A stretch of 64,000 nucleotides of DNA from Arcobacter porcinus. GTDB lineage: Bacteria > Campylobacterota > Campylobacteria > Campylobacterales > Arcobacteraceae. The notes beneath the pieces are model-generated. The model had not been told where the DNA came from and ran no database searches. It saw only the letters and a program-made list of their open reading frames with translations. The translations under genes were made by a program, and so were the position numbers. Where the stretch lies: assembly GCF_004299785.2 (NCBI RefSeq), contig NZ_CP036246.2:434001-498000 (forward strand). The letters run 5' to 3'. Shown here piece by piece: positions 20,972-30,505 of the stretch (its first letter is position 1; each line of letters starts with the position of its first letter).

Positions 20972-21304
20972 ATGAGAAAAATTGTTGCATTTATTATGTT
21001 GTTTGGTGCTTTATTTTTAGGAGCTCTTGACCTACAAACTGCTTCTAAATCTGAGTTGATGTCTATTAAAGGTATTGGAGATAAAAAAGCTGATTCTATT
21101 ATTGAATATAGAAAATCAAATACTATCACAAAACCAGAAGATCTTAAAAATATTAAAGGTTTCGGAGATACTATTATAGCTAATATTAAAAATGATATTA
21201 AAATTAATGATAATAAAAATATTGGAAAAAATAATAGTGACAAAAATCAGTCAAATAAAGATAAGTCTAAAAACGAAATAATATCTAAGTCTAAAGAAAA
21301 ATAA
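20972..21304 (+). CDS. ComEA-like helix-hairpin-helix DNA-binding protein
   Basis: The 110-residue protein has an N-terminal signal or anchor helix (RKIVAFIMLFGALFLGA) and a tandem HhH domain: LDLQTASKSELMSIKGIGDKKADSIIEYR, then DLKNIKGFGDTIIANIK. The tail is lysine/asparagine rich and probably disordered. ComEA proteins bind incoming DNA in the periplasm during natural transformation. The GxGxxxA hairpins support non-specific DNA binding. AAAGGAG lies before the ATG. It is monocistronic behind the rRNA terminator. The pseudopilin cluster at 39.2-40.1 kb fits a DNA-uptake role. Confidence 0.8.
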   Translation: MRKIVAFIMLFGALFLGALDLQTASKSELMSIKGIGDKKADSIIEYRKSNTITKPEDLKNIKGFGDTIIANIKNDIKINDNKNIGKNNSDKNQSNKDKSKNEIISKSKEK

Positions 21305-21345
21305 ACTTTTAAAAAGCTAAGAAAGAGATAACCTCTTTCTTATGA

Positions 21346-21858
21346 TTATAGTTTTTCTAAGATTTCAATAGAAACTATTTTATCACCTTGAGTTATATTA
21401 TCAAGTGTTTCAAAACTTTTATTATCATCTTTAGCAATTTCACCAAAAACAGTATGATTTCTATCTAAATGAGGACAAGGAACAAAACATATAAAGAATT
21501 GACTTCCTCCTGTATCTCTACCAGCATGTGCCATTGAAAGACTTCCTTTATTATGAACTTGTTTCTCTGCATTAACTTCACAAGCTATTGACCAATCAGG
21601 TCCACCTGTTCCAGTTCCATTTGGACAACCACCTTGAGCCATAAAACCAGGAATTACTCTATGGAAATTTAAACCATTATAAAAACCATCATTTACTAAG
21701 CTTACAAAATTTGAAACTGTATTTGGAGTTTCTTGATTAAATAAACTTAAAATTATTTCACCTTTAGAAGTTGTGAATTTTGCGTAGTTGAATTTTGAAA
21801 GTTCTTCTTTTGTAAAATTATATTCTTTTAACTCTTGTCCATATCTATTTTTACTCAT
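21346..21858 (-). CDS. Cyclophilin-type peptidyl-prolyl isomerase
   Basis: A 170-residue cytoplasmic cyclophilin that speeds prolyl cis-trans isomerisation. Conserved blocks are NFHRVIPGFMAQGGCPNGTGTGG (the catalytic Arg lies in FHRVIPGF), GSLSMAHAGRDTGGSQFFI and HTVFGEI. No signal peptide. It lies 12 bases downstream of the ftsI-like gene on the same strand and may be cotranscribed. Confidence 0.93.
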   Translation of the reverse strand: MSKNRYGQELKEYNFTKEELSKFNYAKFTTSKGEIILSLFNQETPNTVSNFVSLVNDGFYNGLNFHRVIPGFMAQGGCPNGTGTGGPDWSIACEVNAEKQVHNKGSLSMAHAGRDTGGSQFFICFVPCPHLDRNHTVFGEIAKDDNKSFETLDNITQGDKIVSIEILEKL

Positions 21859-21870
21859 ATTTATCCTTTA

Positions 21871-23736
21871 TTATTTTTGTGAAATTATATCTTTTTTAGG
21901 TGTTAAGTAGTTTAATTTAACTAAATTTAAAACAGCTTCTTTAAAGATTGGCACAGCAGTTCTTGCAGCATAGTAGCTTGAAGTATTAACTTGAGGTTTT
22001 ATAACAGTTACACCAATTGTATATGAATTTCCTTTATAATCATTTGCAAAACCTATAAAAGAAGATATATATTCATTTAAATAACCAGATGAACCACCAG
22101 CTATCTTTCCAGTTCCAGTTTTACCACCAACTTCAATTCCATCAATTTTTGCACCTTTCCCTGTCCCTTGTTCTACAGTTTTTATTAAAATATTTTTTAT
22201 AAAATTAGCAGTATCTTTTGATATTATTTGGATTTTATCTTCATCTTCAAATGGGTTAAAATTTTTATTTTTATTTATAAGCTTATTTACAATTTTTGGA
22301 GTTGTAATATATCCATCATTATTGAAAACAGTAAAAGCTTTAATTAACTGCATAAATGTTGATGTCATACCATGTCCATATGCAACAGTTGCTTTAAAAA
22401 CATTATCAATATTCTCTTTCTCTCCAGCTTGAAATCTTCTTAATTCAGGAAGTTCGCCAGTTTTTTCAAAAGGTAAATCAATACCTGTTTTTTTTGTAAA
22501 TCCAAAGTTTATCATTCCATTATAAAAATCTATTGCAGGAATTTTTTGAGCTATTTGTAAAGTTGCGATATTAGAAGAGTAGATTATTGTATCTTCAAGT
22601 GAAATATTATCAAAGTTTTTTAATGAATCGCTAATTGTATATTTTCCAATACGATATTTTCCTTTTTGATTTGCTATATTTGATGTTGGGAAAATAGCAT
22701 CTTTTTTTACTCTATTTTTATCAATAGCTAAAGCAATAGATATAGGTTTTATAACAGAACCTGGCTCAAATTGATACTCTATAGCATTTACATTTAAATA
22801 ATTAATTTCATCTTGTTTTATATTATCAGGAACAAATCTATTTGAAGAAGCCAAAGTTATTACTTTTCCTGTTTTATTTTCAACTATTGCAAGAAGAATC
22901 TCTTCACTTTGAGTTCTCTCTTTATGTTTATCTAAAGTTGCTTCATTGTTTTTTTGAAGCTTTAGAGGAATATTTAATTTTAAGCTATCTCCATCAAAAG
23001 CTCTTATTGTTTTTGAATTTTTATCAAAATATAAATATCCAGAAACATCTCTAAAACCTTCTAATATACCATTTTTCATATTACTTAAAGTAGAATCATA
23101 GAATCTTTCTAAACCTTTTACTCCAAATACTTTGGTTTTACCATCTTTTCCTTCAGACTTTTTTAAATATCCCAAAATTGGACTTAAAGAATCATCATAA
23201 AGAAAATCTCTTTTTTCTCCACTTTCAATAATATCAAGTCTAATAAGATTTGAACTATCATTTTTTAAAGGGATAAATACTTTTAATGAATTTAATTTAT
23301 TATCAAGTTCTTTTAAATTTTTTGCAGTTTTAGAATCAATATTATAAGATAATACTAAACTACCTTTTTTATTTTTTGTAGATTCTATTTTTTCTCTTAT
23401 CTCTTTGTAATCTAAACCACTATAAATAGAGAATAGGCTAACAAAAAGGTCTAATTTTTCAAAATCAAGATATCTAGTATCAATTATTGCTTTATAAAGT
23501 TTTTTACTTGTAACAAGATTGAAACCATCTTGACTAATTATATTTCCTCTAACAGCTAATTCATTTCTACTAGATTCAATTTTTGGTATTTTCCTATCAT
23601 TATTCATTGTTGTATAAGTAGAGAAACTAACAACAAAAATAAAGAATAAAATAGCTAATAGAAGAAAACTAAATTTTCTTGATCTGCTTTTTTGTTCAAT
23701 TAAATTATTATCTATTGAGTCATTATTTGAAGTCAT
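21871..23736 (-). CDS. ftsI: Peptidoglycan transpeptidase, FtsI/PBP2-type
   Basis: This class B penicillin-binding protein crosslinks septal peptidoglycan. One membrane helix lies at about residues 21-42, then the non-catalytic dimerisation domain with RGNIISQDG, then the transpeptidase domain. The active-site motifs are SVIK (327-330), SSN near 385 and KTGTG near 540. At 621 residues it has FtsI length. It is divergent from ftsW across only 28 bases, which supports the division role over the elongation PBP2. Confidence 0.87.
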   Translation of the reverse strand: MTSNNDSIDNNLIEQKSRSRKFSFLLLAILFFIFVVSFSTYTTMNNDRKIPKIESSRNELAVRGNIISQDGFNLVTSKKLYKAIIDTRYLDFEKLDLFVSLFSIYSGLDYKEIREKIESTKNKKGSLVLSYNIDSKTAKNLKELDNKLNSLKVFIPLKNDSSNLIRLDIIESGEKRDFLYDDSLSPILGYLKKSEGKDGKTKVFGVKGLERFYDSTLSNMKNGILEGFRDVSGYLYFDKNSKTIRAFDGDSLKLNIPLKLQKNNEATLDKHKERTQSEEILLAIVENKTGKVITLASSNRFVPDNIKQDEINYLNVNAIEYQFEPGSVIKPISIALAIDKNRVKKDAIFPTSNIANQKGKYRIGKYTISDSLKNFDNISLEDTIIYSSNIATLQIAQKIPAIDFYNGMINFGFTKKTGIDLPFEKTGELPELRRFQAGEKENIDNVFKATVAYGHGMTSTFMQLIKAFTVFNNDGYITTPKIVNKLINKNKNFNPFEDEDKIQIISKDTANFIKNILIKTVEQGTGKGAKIDGIEVGGKTGTGKIAGGSSGYLNEYISSFIGFANDYKGNSYTIGVTVIKPQVNTSSYYAARTAVPIFKEAVLNLVKLNYLTPKKDIISQK

Positions 23737-23749
23737 TTTTATCCATAAT

Positions 23750-23759
23750 ATTATATAAT
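23750..23759. promoter_or_regulatory. Overlapping -10 boxes between ftsI and ftsW
   Basis: The 28-base gap between the two start codons contains ATTATATAAT, which gives a TATAAT on each strand. On the plus strand TATAAT (23754-23759) ends 5 bases before the ftsW ATG, so transcription from it would start at or inside the start codon. No Shine-Dalgarno precedes that ATG. Confidence 0.35.
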
Positions 23760-23764
23760 AGAGT

Positions 23765-25006
23765 ATGAATTTTATCCAAAATTATATTAAAAGCCCACTT
23801 GACAAATTATTTGACAATAAAGAGCTAAATGAAGCTGATCATATATTGTTTATATTAGTAAGTTTACTTATTACTATTGGCGTAATATTTTCATACTCTT
23901 TATCTGTTTATACAGTTGAAATTTTCTCATACAATCAATTTCATTATATACTAAGACAAGGACTTGTAGCATTTTTATCAATAAGTATAATATGGATATT
24001 TACAAAACTTAATCCATATTATGTAATAAGCAAAGTTGGAATGAGCCTTTTTGCTATTGGATTTTTATTGATGTTTATAATGCCATTTTTACCATCTTCA
24101 TTTGTGACTGCATCAGGTGGTGCAAATAGATGGATAAGACTTCCAGGTTTTTCTCTATCTCCTGTTGAGTTTTTTAAAGTAGGATTTGTATATTTCTTAT
24201 CTTGGTCTTTTTATAGAAAAATTATACATAGACCAAAAGTGAATTTATGGGGAGAATTTAAAATGTTAATCCCATATTTTGCTATATTTGTATTGGTTGT
24301 TATATTTGTAGCTTTTTTCCAAAAAGATTTAGGACAAGTGTTTTTGCTTGCAGTTGTTATGATAGTTTTAACAGTCTTTGCAAATCGTTCAATTAAAATA
24401 TTATTAAGTTTATGTGCTGCTGGTTTAATAGGATTGGTAGCATTAATAATTGTTGCTCCTCATAGAATCAATAGATTTCACTCTTGGTGGTCAATGTCGC
24501 AAGATACTTTTTTAGCTATCCTTCCTAGTTCTTGGGAAAAAATATTTAGAGTAGAAAACCTTCCTGAACCATATCAAGTTTCACAATCTTTAAATGCAAT
24601 TCATAATGGTGGTTTTTTTGGAAAAGGTATTGGATTTGGAGAGATTAAAATGGGATTTCTATCAGAAGTTCATACCGATTTCGTTCTAGCTGGAATAACT
24701 GAAGAGATTGGATGGCTTGGTTTTATTTTTATTATAATACTTTTCTTTGCAATTATTTGGAGAATTTTTAAAATAGCTAAATTTGTTGAAAATAAGATAT
24801 TTTATCTATTTTGTACAAGTATTGCTTTAATGATAATATTATCATTTTTTATAAACTCTTTTGGAATTTCTGGTTTAATCCCAATTAAAGGAATGGCAGT
24901 TCCGATGGTTTCTTATGGTGGTTCATCTTTACTTGCAAATGCTTTTGCAATAGGAATGGTGCTTTGTATTAGTAGAACAGTAAAAAGTGAAAAAGGAGTT
25001 TCTTGA
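23765..25006 (+). CDS. ftsW: Septal peptidoglycan polymerase FtsW (SEDS family)
   Basis: SEDS glycosyltransferases polymerise lipid II with their cognate class B PBP. The 413 residues contain about ten membrane helices, the family segment FQKDLGQVFLLAVVM with the catalytic-type Asp, and the C-terminal IPIKGMAVPMVSYGGSSLLANA signature. Coupling to murG (4-base overlap) and divergence from ftsI favour FtsW over RodA. The ATG has no ribosome site and may be leaderless. Confidence 0.88.
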   Translation: MNFIQNYIKSPLDKLFDNKELNEADHILFILVSLLITIGVIFSYSLSVYTVEIFSYNQFHYILRQGLVAFLSISIIWIFTKLNPYYVISKVGMSLFAIGFLLMFIMPFLPSSFVTASGGANRWIRLPGFSLSPVEFFKVGFVYFLSWSFYRKIIHRPKVNLWGEFKMLIPYFAIFVLVVIFVAFFQKDLGQVFLLAVVMIVLTVFANRSIKILLSLCAAGLIGLVALIIVAPHRINRFHSWWSMSQDTFLAILPSSWEKIFRVENLPEPYQVSQSLNAIHNGGFFGKGIGFGEIKMGFLSEVHTDFVLAGITEEIGWLGFIFIIILFFAIIWRIFKIAKFVENKIFYLFCTSIALMIILSFFINSFGISGLIPIKGMAVPMVSYGGSSLLANAFAIGMVLCISRTVKSEKGVS

Positions 25007-26028
25007 AAAAAGTTGTAGCAGTAACTGGTGGTGGAACAGGTGGGCATCTAAAAATAGCAGATGTTTTTATAGATGAGTTTATAAAAAGAGGATTTGAAGT
25101 AGTTTATATTGGCTCAACTTCTGGACAAGATAAATCTTGGTTTGAAAATGATAATAGAATAAAAGAGAGTATATTTTTAGAAACAAGTGGAGTTGTAAAT
25201 AAAAGTGGATTAAATAAAATAAACTCTTTATTTAATATGTTTAAAAAAGCTCTTTTTTCTTTAAAGTTTTTATATAAATATAATATAAATATTGTTGTGA
25301 GTGTTGGAGGATTTTCAGCTGCTCCAGCATCATTTGCTGCTATTTTAAAAAGAGATTGTAAATTTTTTATTCATGAACAAAACTCTGTTATTGGAACTTT
25401 AAATAAAAAAACAATGAAATTTGCAAGTGCTTTTTACTCATCTTTTCATGATATTTCACCAATAAAAGATTATCCAGTTAAAAATGAGTTTTTTGAACAT
25501 TCAAGAATAAGAAAAGAGCTTAAAACTATCGCTTTCTTTGGTGGTTCACAAGGTGCAAGTATTATAAATAAATTTGCAATAGAACTTGCACCTAAACTTG
25601 ATGAATTAGGAATTAAAATAATTCATCAAACAGGAAAGAATGATCTTATAAAAGTAAAAGATGAGTATGAGAAATTAAATATAAAAGCAGATGTTTTTGA
25701 TTTTACAAAAGATATAGTAAAGAAGATGAATGAAGCAGATTTTTGTATAAGTCGTGCTGGAGCTTCAACTCTTTTTGAACTCTGTGCAAATAATCTTCCA
25801 GCATTTTTTATACCGTTTAAACTTGCTGCAAAAAATCATCAATATTTTAATGCAAAATCAATCTTAGATAAAGAATTATGCTTTTTACAAACAGAAGATG
25901 AATTAAATAAAGATGAGTTTTTTAAAGTTTTAAAAAGTTTAAAGCTAGAAAAAATGAGTCTAGCTTTAAAAAATAGTATAAAACCTAATGCTATTGAGAA
26001 AATTGTTGATGATATTTTAAAATACTAA
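25003..26028 (+). CDS. murG: UDP-GlcNAc:lipid I N-acetylglucosaminyltransferase
   Basis: MurG adds GlcNAc to lipid I to make lipid II on the inner face of the membrane. The 341-residue GT-B protein has the N-terminal GGGTGGHLKIA loop, HEQNSVIG near residue 124, FFGGSQGASIIN near 183, and the sugar-nucleotide site SRAGASTLFELC near 250. The start is TTG at 25003 overlapping the ftsW stop, with AAAAGGAG in front. The 3' end overlaps the convergent uppP by 12 bases. Confidence 0.96.
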   Translation: MKKVVAVTGGGTGGHLKIADVFIDEFIKRGFEVVYIGSTSGQDKSWFENDNRIKESIFLETSGVVNKSGLNKINSLFNMFKKALFSLKFLYKYNINIVVSVGGFSAAPASFAAILKRDCKFFIHEQNSVIGTLNKKTMKFASAFYSSFHDISPIKDYPVKNEFFEHSRIRKELKTIAFFGGSQGASIINKFAIELAPKLDELGIKIIHQTGKNDLIKVKDEYEKLNIKADVFDFTKDIVKKMNEADFCISRAGASTLFELCANNLPAFFIPFKLAAKNHQYFNAKSILDKELCFLQTEDELNKDEFFKVLKSLKLEKMSLALKNSIKPNAIEKIVDDILKY

Positions 26029-26784
26029 AAGTATTAAAATACCAAAAATAATTCTATAAATACCAAAAGCAACAAAAGTAAACTTCTCTAAAAATTTTAG
26101 AAATAGTTTAATTACAAGAAAAGCAACGGCAAAAGATACTAAAAAACCTACAATAAGTGGAAGTAAATTTCCAGTTTGAAGAATCTCTTCGTGATGTTTT
26201 AAAACATCATAAAAAGTTGTTGCACACATAACAGGAACAGCAAGTAAAAAAGAGAATTCAGCACTTGCTTTTCTATTTAATCCTACAAGCATAGCTCCTA
26301 CAATACTAGCTCCTGCTCTACTTGTTCCTGGAATTAAAGCAAAAATTTGTGCAATTCCAATCCACATTGCTTGTTTTAAAGATACATCTTCTACATCACT
26401 TATATGAGTTTTCTTTTCATCATAAAATTTTTCTACTATTAAGAATATAATTCCACCAATTATAAACATCCAAGCTACAATTTCTATTGAAAATAGGGCT
26501 TTTATTTGATTTGAAAATATAAAACCAACAATACCAATAGGAATGAAAGCTAAAAATATCTTTGTCCATAAATTAATATGTTTAAAAGTAAATTTAGAAG
26601 GATAAACAAACACTAAAGCCATTATTGCAGCAAATTGAATAATTATCTCAAAAGCTTTATTTGCATTATTTTGTTCTAATCCTAGAACTTCACTTAAAAA
26701 TATTAAGTGACCTGTTGAAGATACAGGAATAAACTCTGTAATACCTTCAATTATTCCCAAAAATATGGCATCGAATATTGTCAT
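26017..26784 (-). CDS. uppP: Undecaprenyl-diphosphatase
   Basis: UppP recycles the lipid carrier by dephosphorylating undecaprenyl pyrophosphate. The 255-residue polytopic protein has the EGITEFIPVSSTGHLIF signature near residue 13 and the second motif IPGTSRAGASIVGAML near 153. It provides the carrier for MurG next door. The start overlaps the stop of the upstream mqnA gene by one base. Confidence 0.96.
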   Translation of the reverse strand: MTIFDAIFLGIIEGITEFIPVSSTGHLIFLSEVLGLEQNNANKAFEIIIQFAAIMALVFVYPSKFTFKHINLWTKIFLAFIPIGIVGFIFSNQIKALFSIEIVAWMFIIGGIIFLIVEKFYDEKKTHISDVEDVSLKQAMWIGIAQIFALIPGTSRAGASIVGAMLVGLNRKASAEFSFLLAVPVMCATTFYDVLKHHEEILQTGNLLPLIVGFLVSFAVAFLVIKLFLKFLEKFTFVAFGIYRIIFGILILLVF

Positions 26785-27458
26785 TAAATTCTCTTTTCTT
26801 TAGTTAATTTTAAAAAGAGTTTTAAGGCTCTTTTCTCTTTGTAAGTAATATCATAATCTATTCTTTGCAGATAGTTTAAAATATCATTTTTTGCAATTCC
26901 ACTTCTTTTTGAATATATTTCTAAAATATATTGAGGAATTTTTACTCTTTTTTTATCAAATTTTTTTGTAATGTTTTTTAATCTATTTTCATATTTGTTA
27001 TAACATAAAGTTGCAAATACAAAAGGGAGATTAAATTTGTTTTGCCAAGCTTTTGCTAAATCTATTATCTCTTCTGGATTATCTTTTTTCTTATTTGCTA
27101 AGTAGAATTTTAAAGCTTTATCTCCAATAATAACTTCTCCTTCAAGATCTAAAACTTTTGCAAGTGCATTTGAAGTTTTTGATTGAAAATCATCTTTCGC
27201 TTTTCTATTTGGTAAAATAAATACAGAATCAACATAATCTCTAGCAATTATTCCAAAATCTAAAAATTTCTCATTTTTTGACCCAATTGAGGATATAAAT
27301 GCACTATGAACTTTTCTTTTTTTGAAATTATTTGTGATTATTGATGGATATGATTTTTTGTATTCAATACTAGCTCTTAGTTGATTTGATTTTATATTCT
27401 TTTTGATATAAATGTGAAAGGGAAGTAAATTGATAAAATCTATCTTTGAAAAAATCAT
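26784..27458 (-). CDS. mqnA: Chorismate dehydratase MqnA-like (futalosine menaquinone pathway)
   Basis: MqnA converts chorismate to 3-enolpyruvylbenzoate, the first step of the futalosine route used by Campylobacterota. The 224 residues begin FSKIDFINLLPFHIY, the NxxP entry typical of this periplasmic-binding-protein fold, with a later GDKAL segment and LAKAWQNKFNLPFVFA. It is slightly shorter than most MqnA proteins, and MqnD-like alternatives cannot be excluded. Overlaps uppP by one base. Confidence 0.75.
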   Translation of the reverse strand: MIFSKIDFINLLPFHIYIKKNIKSNQLRASIEYKKSYPSIITNNFKKRKVHSAFISSIGSKNEKFLDFGIIARDYVDSVFILPNRKAKDDFQSKTSNALAKVLDLEGEVIIGDKALKFYLANKKKDNPEEIIDLAKAWQNKFNLPFVFATLCYNKYENRLKNITKKFDKKRVKIPQYILEIYSKRSGIAKNDILNYLQRIDYDITYKEKRALKLFLKLTKEKRI

Positions 27459-27528
27459 AAAATATGCCTTTAATTTATTTAAACTAAAGTAGATATAATA
27501 GTATAAAATTAATAAGAGAGGGTTAAAT

Positions 27529-27750
27529 ATGGTAAAAGTTGAATTTTTAGGACCTATTAATAAAGATGATATGAATATTGAAATAAAAAATTTAAAAGAA
27601 CTTAGTGATATTTTAAAAAAAGATGATGAACTATTGTCTTGGCTTGAAACATGTGCTGTTGCTGTAAATGATACTCTTGTATCTAATAGAGATTTTGAAC
27701 TAAAAAGTGGAGATAAAATAAGTTTATTGCCACCTGTTTGTGGAGGATAA
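27529..27750 (+). CDS. moaD: Molybdopterin synthase sulfur-carrier subunit MoaD
   Basis: A 73-residue ubiquitin-like protein ending in the Gly-Gly needed for thiocarboxylation (SLLPPVCGG). It donates sulfur to MoaE for molybdopterin synthesis. GAGAGGG precedes the ATG. moaE follows after three bases. Confidence 0.93.
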   Translation: MVKVEFLGPINKDDMNIEIKNLKELSDILKKDDELLSWLETCAVAVNDTLVSNRDFELKSGDKISLLPPVCGG

Positions 27751-27753
27751 ATT

Positions 27754-28203
27754 TTGTATAGTGAAGATTTACAACTACATAAAGATGATTTAGAGATAGA
27801 AAAAATACATAATGCTTGGTATGAAAAATATAAAGATTTAAACTATGGAGCATTTATTACTTTTGTTGGAATAATAAGAGATGAAGGTGGAATAAGCGGA
27901 CTTTCATTTGATGTTTATGAACCAATTTTAAAAAAATGGTTTGCTTCTTGGCAAGAAAAAGCAAAACAAAAAGGAGCAATAGTTTTTATGGCTCATAGTG
28001 TTGGAGATGTTTTAAATCATAAAAGTTCATATATAGCTGGAGTTTGTAGTCCACAAAGAAGAGTTGCTTTGGAGTTAATAGATGAATATGTTGAAGATTT
28101 TAAGAAAAATGCACCAATATGGAAATATGATTTAATAAATGGAGAGAGAATTTATGCAAAAGATAGAAGCCAAAAAATTGATGGAGCAGGTATTTTAGCA
28201 TGA
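27754..28203 (+). CDS. moaE: Molybdopterin synthase catalytic subunit MoaE
   Basis: With MoaD it turns cyclic pyranopterin monophosphate into molybdopterin. The 149 residues carry the fold landmarks NYGAFITFVGIIRDE, AHSVGDV and the RRVALELIDEYVEDFKKNAPIWKYD segment with the catalytic-type lysine. The start is TTG at 27754 after GGAGG. Its stop overlaps the next ATG (ATGA), forming a moaD-moaE-PHP operon. Confidence 0.94.
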   Translation: MYSEDLQLHKDDLEIEKIHNAWYEKYKDLNYGAFITFVGIIRDEGGISGLSFDVYEPILKKWFASWQEKAKQKGAIVFMAHSVGDVLNHKSSYIAGVCSPQRRVALELIDEYVEDFKKNAPIWKYDLINGERIYAKDRSQKIDGAGILA

Positions 28204-29012
28204 TTAATGATATGAAAAAACAAAGAGTTGATCTTCACAATCACACAGTTTTGTGTAATCATGCTGAAGGAACAGTTGAAGAGTATATAAAAAGAGCAAT
28301 AGAGCTTGGAATTACTGAATATGGTTTTGCTTGTCATGCTCCTATGAACTATGATCCAAAATATAGAATGAAATTAGAAGAGAGAACTTTATACGAATCT
28401 TGGGTAAATGAAGTAAAAGAAAAATATAAAAAAGATATAAAAGTTCTTTTAGGATATGAAGTTGATTATTTAAAAGGTTTTATGCTTGATGAAATTATAA
28501 ATGCAAAAGTTGATTATTTAATAGGTTCAGTACATTTTTTACAAAACAAAAATGATATGTGGGGTTTTGATAATCCTGAGTTTATAGGTGTTTATAAGTC
28601 AAAGGATATAGATTCTATATGGACAGAGTATTTTGATGCAATTAAAGAGATGGCAAAAACTCAATATTTTGATATTGTTGGGCATTTAGATTTGATAAAA
28701 GTATTTAAATATTTACCAAAAAAAGATGTACGATTAATAGCAAAAGATGCATTAAAAGAGATAAAAAAATCAAATATGGTTTTAGAGATAAATCCAGCAG
28801 GACTTAGAAAGCCAGTTGAAGAAGCTTATCCTTCAATACCACTTTTAGAAGAAGCATTCTCTTTGGGTATTGATATAACTTTTGGTTCAGATGCACATAA
28901 GGTTGAACATATAGGTTTTGGGTATGAAGAGGTTACCAAACTTGCAAAAAGTATAGGATATACTAAATGTGTAAGTTTTGAAAAAAAAGATAGAAGATTA
29001 ATTGAATTTTAG
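28200..29012 (+). CDS. PHP-family histidinol-phosphatase (HisJ/HisK type)
   Basis: The 270-residue PHP-domain metallo-phosphatase starts with VDLHNHTVLCNHAEG (metal HxH), then CHAPMNYD, a GYEVDY motif, GSVHFL, and a late GSDAHKVEHIG, which match HisJ-type histidinol-phosphatases. Likely role: dephosphorylation of histidinol phosphate in histidine synthesis. It overlaps moaE by four bases; a start at the second ATG (28212) is possible. Confidence 0.82.
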   Translation: MINDMKKQRVDLHNHTVLCNHAEGTVEEYIKRAIELGITEYGFACHAPMNYDPKYRMKLEERTLYESWVNEVKEKYKKDIKVLLGYEVDYLKGFMLDEIINAKVDYLIGSVHFLQNKNDMWGFDNPEFIGVYKSKDIDSIWTEYFDAIKEMAKTQYFDIVGHLDLIKVFKYLPKKDVRLIAKDALKEIKKSNMVLEINPAGLRKPVEEAYPSIPLLEEAFSLGIDITFGSDAHKVEHIGFGYEEVTKLAKSIGYTKCVSFEKKDRRLIEF

Positions 29013-29046
29013 ATAAAATCTTAGCTTAAAATTTTTGGAGTATTTT

Positions 29047-30474
29047 ATGGCAAAATTTGTAAATAATGTAGAAGAGTTTTTTAGTTTTTGTAGTGAAAAT
29101 GAAGTTAAATTTGTTGACTTTAGATTTACAGATTTAAAAGGTACTTGGCACCATGTAACATATAATTTCAAAGTGATAAATAATGATTTATTAGAAAATG
29201 GAATGCCTTTTGATGGAGCTTCAATAGAAGCTTGGCAACCAATTCATAAATCAGATATGATTTTAAAACCAGATGTTGAAACAGCGTTTTTAGATCCATT
29301 TACTGCTGATAGTACAGTTATTGTTATTTGTGATGTTTATGATATTTATGAAAATCAAATGTATGAAAAATGTCCAAGATCTATTGCTAAAAGAGCTGTA
29401 AAAGCTCTTGAAGAGTCAAATGTTGGAGATGTAGCTTATTTTGGACCTGAAAATGAGTTTTTCATTTTTGAAGATGTTAAAATAAAAGATACAGTAAATG
29501 AGTCTCACTATAAAGTTGATAGTGAAGATGGAGAGTGGAATGATGATAGAAGTTATGAAGGTGGAAATATAGGACATAGAAGTAGGCTTAAAGGTGGATA
29601 TTTCCCAGTAGCTCCTATTGATAATGGAGTTGATTTAAGAGCTGAAATGATGCAAATTTTAGAACAAGTAGGGCTAGAAGTTGTATTAGGACATCACGAA
29701 GTAGCACAAGGACAACATGAAATAGGTATTGTTTATGGTGATTTAATTGAAGCTAGTGATAATGTTCAAAAATTAAAATATGTTGTAAAAATGGTTACTC
29801 ATCTAAATGGAAAATCTGCAACATTTATGCCAAAACCACTTTATGGAGACAATGGAAGTGGAATGCACGTACATCAATCTATTTGGAAAAATGGTAAAAA
29901 CCTTTTCTATAAAGAGGGAGAATATGGTAAGTTAAGTGATATGGCAAGATGGTATATTGGTGGAGTATTTAAACACGCAAGAGCTGTTGCTGCATTTACA
30001 AATCCATCTACAAACTCATATAAAAGATTGATTCCAGGTTTTGAAGCACCTTCAATTCTAACTTACTCTTCTCAAAATAGAAGTGCATCTTGTAGAATTC
30101 CTTATGGAGCTGGTGAAAAATCAACGAGAGTTGAGATGAGATTCCCTGATTCAACTGCTTGTCCATATTTAGCATTTTCAGCTATGCTTATGGCAGGACT
30201 TGATGGAATAAAAAACAAATATGAACCAATAGGACCTATGGATGATGATTTGTTTGAATTAACTTTAGATGAAATAAGAGAAAGAGATATTCCTCAAATG
30301 CCACATACTTTAAGAGGTTCATTAGAAGCTTTAATTAGAGATAATGAATTTTTAAGACCAGCATTTACTAAAAAAATGATAGATACATATCAAAACTTTA
30401 AATTTAAAACACAAGTTTGGCCTTATGAAGCTAGACCTACACCTTTTGAATTTAAAACAATGTACTCTTGCTAA
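29047..30474 (+). CDS. glnA: Glutamine synthetase, type I
   Basis: It makes glutamine from glutamate, ammonia and ATP. The 475 residues carry the type I landmarks [10 protein letters not shown]-like FDGASIEAW, the [14 protein letters not shown]-site region, [10 protein letters not shown], and [11 protein letters not shown]. The frame opens at a TTG at 29035, but GGAG at 29037-29040 directs initiation at the ATG at 29047. At the adenylylation site (MDKNLYDL in enteric enzymes) it reads MDDDLFEL: Phe403 replaces the modified Tyr. The same loss is known in Helicobacter pylori GS, so GlnE-type control is not expected. Confidence 0.97.
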   Translation: MAKFVNNVEEFFSFCSENEVKFVDFRFTDLKGTWHHVTYNFKVINNDLLENGMPFDGASIEAWQPIHKSDMILKPDVETAFLDPFTADSTVIVICDVYDIYENQMYEKCPRSIAKRAVKALEESNVGDVAYFGPENEFFIFEDVKIKDTVNESHYKVDSEDGEWNDDRSYEGGNIGHRSRLKGGYFPVAPIDNGVDLRAEMMQILEQVGLEVVLGHHEVAQGQHEIGIVYGDLIEASDNVQKLKYVVKMVTHLNGKSATFMPKPLYGDNGSGMHVHQSIWKNGKNLFYKEGEYGKLSDMARWYIGGVFKHARAVAAFTNPSTNSYKRLIPGFEAPSILTYSSQNRSASCRIPYGAGEKSTRVEMRFPDSTACPYLAFSAMLMAGLDGIKNKYEPIGPMDDDLFELTLDEIRERDIPQMPHTLRGSLEALIRDNEFLRPAFTKKMIDTYQNFKFKTQVWPYEARPTPFEFKTMYSC

Positions 30475-30504
30475 TTTTAAAAGGTAGACTTCTACCTTTT
30501 AAAA
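30475..30504. terminator. Bidirectional terminator, glnA versus convergent gene
   Basis: TTTTAAAAGGTAGA (30475-30488) is the exact reverse complement of TCTACCTTTTAAAA (30491-30504). Both strands have T-rich continuations. Confidence 0.85.
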
Positions 30505-30505
30505 A

